A stretch of DNA of 19,043 nucleotides from an uncultured Prevotellaceae bacterium (GTDB lineage Bacteria; Bacteroidota; Bacteroidia; Bacteroidales; Bacteroidaceae): NCBI GenBank assembly GCA_946539475.1, contig CAMNHM010000042.1, positions 1 through 19,043 on the forward strand, in the 5' to 3' direction. The position numbers and the translations under genes are program-made. Each line of letters starts with the position of its first letter. The stretch's first letter is position 1. Positions 13,789 through 19,043 of this stretch are shown piece after piece. The notes under the pieces were generated by a model, which did no database searches, had not been told where the DNA came from, and saw only the letters and a list, made by a program, of their open reading frames with translations.

Positions 13789-16233
13789 TCAATTTTGCCC
13801 GACGAGCGTCAGCTGTGCTGGCTGCAGATGTGCGGCTGAGGCGACAGCGGTGACCGTCTGCCCCTGCTGTGGCTGTATGTAGGCCACCAGGCGTCCGCCG
13901 TTGAGGCGCAGCCGTGATGACGGCCGGTAGTCGGGTGATCGTCTGACGGGATGGTTCTGCTCCATCATGGCATTCTCCATACCCAGCAGTCGTGCTCCGC
14001 GCAGCATGAGCGTCACTTCGTTGTCGGCAGTCTTCACGAGGTTGCCGTCGGCATCGACAGCCTCTATGAAGAGATGCATGCTGCCGTAGGACGTGATGCG
14101 CAGGGCAACGGGCGCGCCGGTGGTGCGTATCTCGTAGGAGGCGCCGTTGTCGGCCTCACAACGCAGGGTGCCTGGCTGGTAGTCGACGTCGCAGTAGAGC
14201 ACTTCGGTCTGCTCGTCGCGCTGGAACTTGACGTCGAGCGGCTGTCCGTTGAGCAGCAGGCGGGCCGTCGGTGCGTTGGTGTAGCATACCACGCGCACGC
14301 GCTGTCCTGCCTGGTAGTTCCAGGTGTCGGTGGCATAGGTCGAGATGAATCCTCCGCCGCCTCCTCGACGTCCGCCGCTGCGCTGTCCGCCTGCGGCATA
14401 GGTGCCGATGTAGCACATGGGCTTCTCGCTCCAGAGCATGGCGCGATACCATCCGTTGGGCTTGCGCTGTCCGGCGAGGTCGAGGATGCCGGCGCTCGAT
14501 CCGCGTGCAGGCCACTGTCCGCTCTCACCCAGGTAGTCGATGCCCGTCCAAAGGAACTGCCCGAAGATATGCTCCTTGTCGCGCACAGCCTTCCAGGCTG
14601 CCAGGTCGTGGCGGTTCTCCGAACCGTAGAGCACACGGTTGGGATAGCGCTGATGATCCTGGTCGTAGCGGCTCTCTGTGTAGTTGTAGCCCACCACGTC
14701 GATGGCCTCGGGATAGGCAGTCTCGTTCGACATGACCACACCGGCCAGGGCACCCGTAGTGGGACGTGAAGCATCGATGTCCTTCACGATGCGTGCCAGG
14801 CGCTGAGCGATGCGTCCTATGCGCTCGGCATTGGGCTGGTTGGGCTTGTAGCCGCCGTACATGGGCTGCGTGAAGTCCTTGCCGTCGCCGTCGAGCACGG
14901 GGTGAGAGTAGGGATCGTTGGGATAGTCGACCTCATTGCCGATAGACCAGAGGAAGATGCAAGGATGGCATCGGTCGCGCCGCACCATGTCGGCCACGTC
15001 GCGGTCGATCCACTCTTCGAAGTAGCTGTAGGTGCCTTCGTAGCCCGGCCGTCCCTGGTTCCATCCCTTGAGCCACTTGCGCTTGGGAAATTCCCACTCG
15101 TCGCTGGCCTCGTCCATGACAAGCATGCCCAGCTCGTCGCAGATGTCGTAGAGAGCGGGCGCATGGGGATTGTGGGCCATGCGCAGGGCATTCACGCCGA
15201 TGTCCTTCAGCTCCTGCACACGGCGTCGCCATACCTCCTGGGGCACAGCGGTGCCGAGCACGCCGGCATCATCGTGGACGCAGACTCCCTTCACCTTCAT
15301 CCACTCTCCGTTGAGGGCAAAGCCCTTGTCGGGCGAGAACTCCAGCGTGCGCAGCCCTGCGCGCACCACCGACTCGTCGCCGTTGCTCAGGCGTGTGGTG
15401 AGGGTGTAGAGATAAGGCTTGTCGAGCGTCCAGCGCTGTGGGTTGCTGACGTTCAGCCGTACGGTCTTCTTTTGCTCGGCAGCGATGGTGGTCGATGTGG
15501 TGGCGACAGTCTTTCCGTCGGCATCCTTCAGCTCTACGACGGCCTTCAGCTGGAGGGGCGTCTTTGCGGAGCGGCAGTCGGTAGTCTCGATATCGACCTC
15601 CAGCTCAGCCTTCTTCGCATTGATGCGTGTGAGGCGGTAGGCCGTTCCCCACTGGGCAAGGTGTACCTCGGGAGCCGTGATGAGCCATACGTCGCGATAG
15701 ATGCCCGATCCTGTGTACCAACGGGAGTCGGCCTCCTGTGAGTGGTCGACGCGCACTGCCAGCACATTGTCGCCATCTGTCTTCAGGTAGGGCGTGAGGT
15801 CGTAGAGGAAGGATGCGAATCCGCTGGGCCGCTTGCCCAGTAGGTGCCCGTTGAGGTAGACCTCAGAGTGGTTGTAGACGCCCTCGAAGTAGATGTAGTA
15901 TTTGGTTTGAGAGTTGAGGTTTGAGAGTTGAGAGTTGAGGTTTGAGAGATGCTTGCGGTACCAGCCGATGCCTCCTGGTAGGTAGCCTTGGCAGGAGCCT
16001 TTGTCGGGCGACATGGGCAGTTCCACGCCCCAGTCGTGGGGCAGGGTGACACGGCGCCATCGGGAGTCGTCGAAGGCGGGGCTCTTCATCTCGGGCGACT
16101 CGCTGACGTTCCAGCTGGAGTCGGCGCGCAGGAATCGCCAGTCGTCGTTCATTCGCTCGGCCTTGCCGAACGATACCTGAGCCTGCATCTCACTGGCGAG
16201 GAGGAGCAGGAGTAGGGGAAGCAGTCGTTTCAT
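13789..16233 (-). CDS. Secreted GH2 beta-galactosidase-like glycosidase
   Basis: Protein of 814 residues from the ATG at 16233, chosen because it begins a signal peptide (MKRLLPLLLLLLASEMQAQ); the open frame extends 280 codons upstream but that part overlaps the S9 gene and has no family character. GH2 landmarks: N-terminal jelly-roll (WRRVTLPHDWGVE, GGIGWYRKHL, YFEGVYNHSEVYLNGH), an immunoglobulin-like domain at about 205-300, and a TIM barrel with FLWSIGNEVD (acid/base Glu434) and VLYGSENRHD (likely nucleophile Glu539), a normal spacing of 105. Residues 96-110 (LSNLNSQ twice) are encoded by a 7-bp DNA repeat replacing the usual strand-joining loop. A Gly/Arg-rich loop (GGQRSGGRRGGGGG) lies near residue 615. 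It should release terminal beta-linked galactose or a related sugar in the periplasm; exact specificity cannot be read. Confidence 0.9.
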   Translation of the reverse strand: MKRLLPLLLLLLASEMQAQVSFGKAERMNDDWRFLRADSSWNVSESPEMKSPAFDDSRWRRVTLPHDWGVELPMSPDKGSCQGYLPGGIGWYRKHLSNLNSQLSNLNSQTKYYIYFEGVYNHSEVYLNGHLLGKRPSGFASFLYDLTPYLKTDGDNVLAVRVDHSQEADSRWYTGSGIYRDVWLITAPEVHLAQWGTAYRLTRINAKKAELEVDIETTDCRSAKTPLQLKAVVELKDADGKTVATTSTTIAAEQKKTVRLNVSNPQRWTLDKPYLYTLTTRLSNGDESVVRAGLRTLEFSPDKGFALNGEWMKVKGVCVHDDAGVLGTAVPQEVWRRRVQELKDIGVNALRMAHNPHAPALYDICDELGMLVMDEASDEWEFPKRKWLKGWNQGRPGYEGTYSYFEEWIDRDVADMVRRDRCHPCIFLWSIGNEVDYPNDPYSHPVLDGDGKDFTQPMYGGYKPNQPNAERIGRIAQRLARIVKDIDASRPTTGALAGVVMSNETAYPEAIDVVGYNYTESRYDQDHQRYPNRVLYGSENRHDLAAWKAVRDKEHIFGQFLWTGIDYLGESGQWPARGSSAGILDLAGQRKPNGWYRAMLWSEKPMCYIGTYAAGGQRSGGRRGGGGGFISTYATDTWNYQAGQRVRVVCYTNAPTARLLLNGQPLDVKFQRDEQTEVLYCDVDYQPGTLRCEADNGASYEIRTTGAPVALRITSYGSMHLFIEAVDADGNLVKTADNEVTLMLRGARLLGMENAMMEQNHPVRRSPDYRPSSRLRLNGGRLVAYIQPQQGQTVTAVASAAHLQPAQLTLVGQN
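15905..15946. repeat. Heptamer array inside the GH2 coding sequence
   Basis: Six perfect 7-mers of the form GTTTGAG or AGTTGAG (order G, A, G, A, A, G), 42 bp in total and therefore frame-neutral. Translated on the minus strand they give LSNLNSQ twice plus T, at residues 96-110 of the protein. The same 7-mers make up the array at 16235-16276 just before the gene. Confidence 0.92.
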
Positions 16234-16234
16234 G

Positions 16235-16276
16235 TGTTGAGGTTTGAGAGTTGAGAGTTGAGATTTGAGATTTGGG
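16235..16276. repeat. Heptamer array forming the S9-GH2 junction
   Basis: Six 7-mers (TGTTGAG, GTTTGAG, AGTTGAG, AGTTGAG, ATTTGAG, ATTTGGG) occupy the whole gap between the stop codon of the peptidase gene (16278-16280) and the GH2 start codon (16231-16233). The GH2 ribosome-binding region therefore consists of repeat sequence. Confidence 0.9.
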
Positions 16277-16277
16277 G

Positions 16278-18407
16278 CTAGCGCCTGGAGAGCTCGCTCC
16301 ACTTCGGAGGCTCCACGCCCAGCAGATGGCGCACGAAGAAGTCGGCACGCTTGTGCTCGCCGTAGGTCTCGCCCATAGTGTGGCGGGCGCCGGGAATGAC
16401 CACCAGCTCGAAGTCCTTGCCGGCACGCTCGAGCGCGTTCACCACCTGCATGGTGGAGGCTGGGTCGACATTGTCGTCGAGCTCGCCCACGAGTAGCATC
16501 AGCGGGCGCTCGAGTCGCCAGGCATTCTCCACGTTCGAGCACTCCACATAGCTGCTGTCGATGGGGTAGCTCATCCACTGCTCGTTCCACCAGATCTTGT
16601 CCATGCGGTTGTCGTGGCATCCGCAGGCAGCATAGGCCGCCTTGTAGAAGTCGCCGTGGAAGAGCACTGCCGATAGTGCGTTCTGTCCTCCGGCCGAGCA
16701 TCCGTAGATGCCCACGCGGTCGATGTCGATGTAGGGATACTTCTCGGCTGCGGCCTTGATCCAGGCGATGCGGTCGGGCAGTCCGGCGTCCTTGAGGTTC
16801 TTGTAGCACACCTCCTCGAAGGCCCTGGAGCGGAAGGAGGTGGTCATGGCGTCGAGCTGGACGACGATGAATCCCAGCTCGGCCAGATCCTGGAGGTAGT
16901 AGAGCCAGGGTGTGAACGACTTGGGCACGTACTGGTCGCCGGGGCCCGAATAGATGTATTCGATGACGGGATAGCGCTTCGAGGGGTCGAAGTTGGAGGG
17001 GCGCTGGATGAGTCCCCACATGTCGGTCTTGCCGTCGCGTCCCTTTGCTACGAACACCTCGGGCGCCTTCCATCCCTCTGCCTCCAGGCGGCTGATGTCG
17101 GCAGTCTCCAGGGTGCGCAGTATCTTGCCGTCCTTGGCCGAGCGGAGCACGGTGACGGGCGGTGTGGTGACGGTGGAGTAGGTGTCGATGAGGTAGGCCA
17201 TGTCGTCGGTGTAGGTGACGCTGTGGTGGCCCTCCTCAGGGGTGAGGCATACGAGGTTCTTGCCGTCGAGCCCTATTTTATAATAATGTATGAAGTAGGG
17301 GTCCTCCTCCTGGGCGGCACCCTTGCGGCGGTCGCTCTCGCGCAGGCCGGTCTTGCCGTTGGCCGAGAAATAGACGACGCCCTTCTTCTCGTCGACATGC
17401 TGGATGCCACGCACGTAGTATTCGCCGCGAGTGACCTGCCGGATGAGCTGCGCCTTCTGTCGGTCGTAGAGGTAGATGTGGTGATAGCCGTCGCGCTCGC
17501 TGGTCCAGAGGATGCGCTTTCCGTCCTCGAAGTCATGGCGCTGCTGGCGGTTGTAGTTGATGTACTTGTCGTTGCGCTCCTCGATGAGCGTGCGCACCTG
17601 TCCCGTCACGGCCGAGAGCTCGAGCACGCGGTAGGTGTGGTGCCCTCGCTCGTTGAACTCGAAGGTGACGGTCTGGCCGTTCTTGTCCCATCGCGGCATG
17701 CTCACCTCATACTGATGCTGGAAAAGCTCCGTAGAAGGCTCGACGACGCGCCCTGTGGCCACCTCGACGATGACGGGCACGCGGAAGTTGAGCGAGTCGC
17801 CGGGCTTGGCATACTCCTGCTTGTGAAGCACGGGCTGCACGGCATTCCTGGGCGACGACTCGACATAGTAGATATAATGCTTGGGAGCCGGCTTGATGCG
17901 CACGGTGGCATAGTAGCGCCCGTCGGGCGAGAACGAGCCCCAGGCCGAGTAGTAGAACGTGGAGTCGCCGTTAGCTGTCAGCTGGCGTGTGTCCTCACCC
18001 TGTCGGGCCCAGAGGTTGTAGTCGCGAACGAAGATTCGCACCCGCTCGTCGGGCGACTGCCGCGAGCCGTCCATCTCGTTGGGCACCTCTGCCCAGTGTC
18101 GCTGCTGTCCGCCGCCTCTGGGCCATTGCCGCTGCTGCTGCCGCTCGGGATTCTCCGGCAGCAGCGTGACGGTGTTCTTGTCGGCATCGACCTCCTTGTA
18201 GATTTGTTTCTCGCCATCGAAGACGGAGTACCAGAACTTGTGCTCGTCGCGCATGGGGTGTACGCGGACGTCGCCGAAGGCCACTTTGCCTGAGTATTTC
18301 CCGCGGATGGCTGCCGACCGCCTGTAGTCGTCGACTGTGCCTTGGGCCCTGACGTAAAGCGTTGGCAGCAGGGCGAGGGCCAGGAGTAAAAATGTCTTTC
18401 TTTTCAT
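16278..18407 (-). CDS. Secreted S9 family peptidase (DPP IV / prolyl peptidase type)
   Basis: Protein of 709 residues with a signal peptide (MKRKTFLLLALALLPTLYVRA, then QGTVDDY). Residues about 25-480 form a DPP IV-type beta-propeller (FSPDGRYYATVR, FEFNERGHHTYRV, LWTSERDGYHHIYLYDRQ), followed by an alpha/beta-hydrolase domain. Catalytic triad: Ser571 in YGCSAGGQNA, Asp in ELDDNVDP (Asp645), His676 in ARHTMGE. It should cleave di- or tripeptides after proline or alanine from peptide N-termini in the periplasm or on the outer membrane; prolyl tripeptidyl peptidase and DPP IV cannot be told apart here. A Gln/Arg-rich stretch (QQQRQWPRGGGQQRHW) near residue 90-105 is unusual. It shares a strand and probably a transcript with the GH2 gene downstream and is divergent from the GH3 gene. 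Confidence 0.92.
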   Translation of the reverse strand: MKRKTFLLLALALLPTLYVRAQGTVDDYRRSAAIRGKYSGKVAFGDVRVHPMRDEHKFWYSVFDGEKQIYKEVDADKNTVTLLPENPERQQQRQWPRGGGQQRHWAEVPNEMDGSRQSPDERVRIFVRDYNLWARQGEDTRQLTANGDSTFYYSAWGSFSPDGRYYATVRIKPAPKHYIYYVESSPRNAVQPVLHKQEYAKPGDSLNFRVPVIVEVATGRVVEPSTELFQHQYEVSMPRWDKNGQTVTFEFNERGHHTYRVLELSAVTGQVRTLIEERNDKYINYNRQQRHDFEDGKRILWTSERDGYHHIYLYDRQKAQLIRQVTRGEYYVRGIQHVDEKKGVVYFSANGKTGLRESDRRKGAAQEEDPYFIHYYKIGLDGKNLVCLTPEEGHHSVTYTDDMAYLIDTYSTVTTPPVTVLRSAKDGKILRTLETADISRLEAEGWKAPEVFVAKGRDGKTDMWGLIQRPSNFDPSKRYPVIEYIYSGPGDQYVPKSFTPWLYYLQDLAELGFIVVQLDAMTTSFRSRAFEEVCYKNLKDAGLPDRIAWIKAAAEKYPYIDIDRVGIYGCSAGGQNALSAVLFHGDFYKAAYAACGCHDNRMDKIWWNEQWMSYPIDSSYVECSNVENAWRLERPLMLLVGELDDNVDPASTMQVVNALERAGKDFELVVIPGARHTMGETYGEHKRADFFVRHLLGVEPPKWSELSRR

Positions 18408-18440
18408 TGGTTTTGTGGTTAGTTGTTGTATATTTGGCTA

Positions 18441-18472
18441 CAAAGGTACAAATATTTCTTGGCTAATTCAAA
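18441..18472 (-). promoter_or_regulatory. Promoter of the S9 peptidase gene
   Basis: Minus-strand TACCTTTG (18441-18448) with TTTG (18469-18472) 20 bp upstream. Transcription would begin near 18434, giving a leader of about 27 nt with an A-rich ACAAAACCA just before the ATG. Confidence 0.72.
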
Positions 18473-18489
18473 TAAAAAGCGTAATTTTG
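18459..18489 (+). promoter_or_regulatory. Promoter of the GH3 gene
   Basis: Plus-strand TTG (18459-18461) and TAATTTTG (18482-18489) separated by 20 bp, matching the Bacteroidetes -33/-7 pattern. The start would be near 18496, leaving a very short leader (about 13 nt) before the ATG at 18509. Its elements interlock with those of the divergent S9 promoter. Confidence 0.65.
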
Positions 18490-18508
18490 CAGGGAAATAT
18501 CAAAAACT

Positions 18509-19043
18509 ATGAACAAATCGATCCTAACCGTACCCCTGGCCCTGTCGATGGCGACGACAGGCATCGCCCAGGAGAGGCTCGCCCAGATGGAGCAGCAGGC
18601 CTCGGACCTCATCGCCAAGATGACGCTTGAAGAGAAGTTCGCGCAGCTGATGAACGAGACGCCGGGCATCCCTCGCCTGGGCATCGAGCCCTACGACTGG
18701 TGGAACGAGGGCCTGCACGGCGTGGGCCGCGACGGGCGTGCCACCGTCTTCCCACAGCCCATCGGGCTGGGGGCAACGTTCGACCCCGCCATGGTGCGTC
18801 AGATTGGCGATGCCATTGCCACGGAGGCGCGCGCGAAATATATTGTGGCCCGGCGCAACAAGAACTATGCGCGCTACACGGGCCTGACGTTCTGGAGCCC
18901 GAACGTCAACATCTTCCGCGACCCGCGATGGGGGCGGGGCATGGAGACGTGGGGCGAGGATCCCTTCCTCACGGGCACGATGGGCACCGCCTTCGTGCGC
19001 GGCATGCAGGGCGACGACCCCGTCTACCTGAAGGTGGCAGCCT
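18509..19043 (+). CDS. GH3 beta-glucosidase/beta-xylosidase, 5' part
   Basis: An open frame of 178 codons runs off the right edge without a stop. It starts with a signal peptide (MNKSILTVPLALSMATTGIAQ) and continues with the N-terminal TIM-barrel of GH3: IAKMTLEEKFAQLMN, RLGIEPYDWWNEGLHGV, ATVFPQPIGLGATFD, then FWSPNVNIFRDPRWGRG and ETWGEDPFLTG. The WWNEGLHGV plus ATVFPQ pattern is typical of the GH3 subgroup with xylan beta-xylosidases and beta-glucosidases. The catalytic Asp lies beyond the window, so activity and exact specificity cannot be judged. Expected location is the periplasm or outer surface; it is divergent from the S9/GH2 pair. Confidence 0.93.
   Translation, partial: MNKSILTVPLALSMATTGIAQERLAQMEQQASDLIAKMTLEEKFAQLMNETPGIPRLGIEPYDWWNEGLHGVGRDGRATVFPQPIGLGATFDPAMVRQIGDAIATEARAKYIVARRNKNYARYTGLTFWSPNVNIFRDPRWGRGMETWGEDPFLTGTMGTAFVRGMQGDDPVYLKVAA

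Noticed and set aside
16234..17073. Extension of the GH2 reading frame 280 codons upstream of 16233
   Set aside because: It overlaps the S9 peptidase gene in another frame, is rich in Arg/Pro/His as expected for GC-rich out-of-frame reading, and a signal peptide begins exactly at the ATG at 16233.
17223..18293. Long plus-strand open frame of 356 codons opposite the S9 peptidase
   Set aside because: It lies wholly antisense to a gene with clear family motifs and has no domain character, promoter or RBS; an antisense artefact of GC-rich codon use.

Overview
The window looks like chromosomal DNA of a GC-rich member of the Bacteroidales, probably Prevotellaceae. The protein families are typical of that group: an AddAB-like nuclease pair, a DUF5686-like outer-membrane protein, secreted peptidase and glycosidase genes starting with MKR/MNK signal peptides. 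Three intergenic stretches carry the Bacteroidetes-type promoter (TTTG or TTG, a 19-20 bp spacer, then TAnnTTTG), and ribosome-binding regions are A-rich rather than strong Shine-Dalgarno sites. The genus call is inference from these features, not from a database match.

Layout. (1) 107-12069, all on the minus strand and tightly spaced, read right to left: altronate dehydratase (uxaA), NhaC-family Na+/H+ antiporter, a nucleotidyltransferase-fold protein whose catalytic acidic motif looks lost, a DUF5686-like outer-membrane barrel protein, an AddA-like helicase-nuclease and an AddB-like nuclease. Gaps are 7, about 50 (or 5), 17, 49 and -4 bp, so one long transcript from a promoter just upstream of uxaA is plausible. 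(2) 12070-13788 is 1.7 kb with no intact gene. It holds two promoter-like sites, a GC-rich hairpin-forming leader, three arrays of an AT-rich octamer (two of them inverted around about 1 kb), a small frameshifted gene remnant, a cluster of REP-like hairpins, and a C/G-rich MITE-like element with a 64-bp internal tandem repeat. (3) 13789-18407, minus strand: a secreted S9 (DPP IV type) peptidase followed by a secreted GH2 beta-galactosidase-like enzyme. The junction between them consists of 7-bp repeats, and the same 7-bp repeat is inserted in frame inside the GH2 gene. (4) 18509-end, plus strand: the 5' part of a GH3 beta-glucosidase/beta-xylosidase, divergent from the peptidase. The two promoters interlock within about 50 bp.

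How the genes fit together. The right-hand cluster (S9 peptidase, GH2, GH3) suggests exo-acting degradation of peptides and beta-linked oligosaccharides in the periplasm or at the surface. No SusC/SusD pair or dedicated regulator is visible. The left-hand cluster mixes hexuronate catabolism (UxaA), sodium/proton or carboxylate exchange (NhaC), an envelope protein and DNA double-strand-break processing (AddAB-like); apart from the AddA/AddB pair there is no obvious common pathway. No RNA gene, CRISPR array, integrase or intact transposase was seen. I found no complete novel multi-gene system. The most unusual material is repeat biology: heptamer, octamer, decamer, 11-mer, 17-mer and 64-mer repeats concentrated in intergenic DNA, some of them entering coding sequence.
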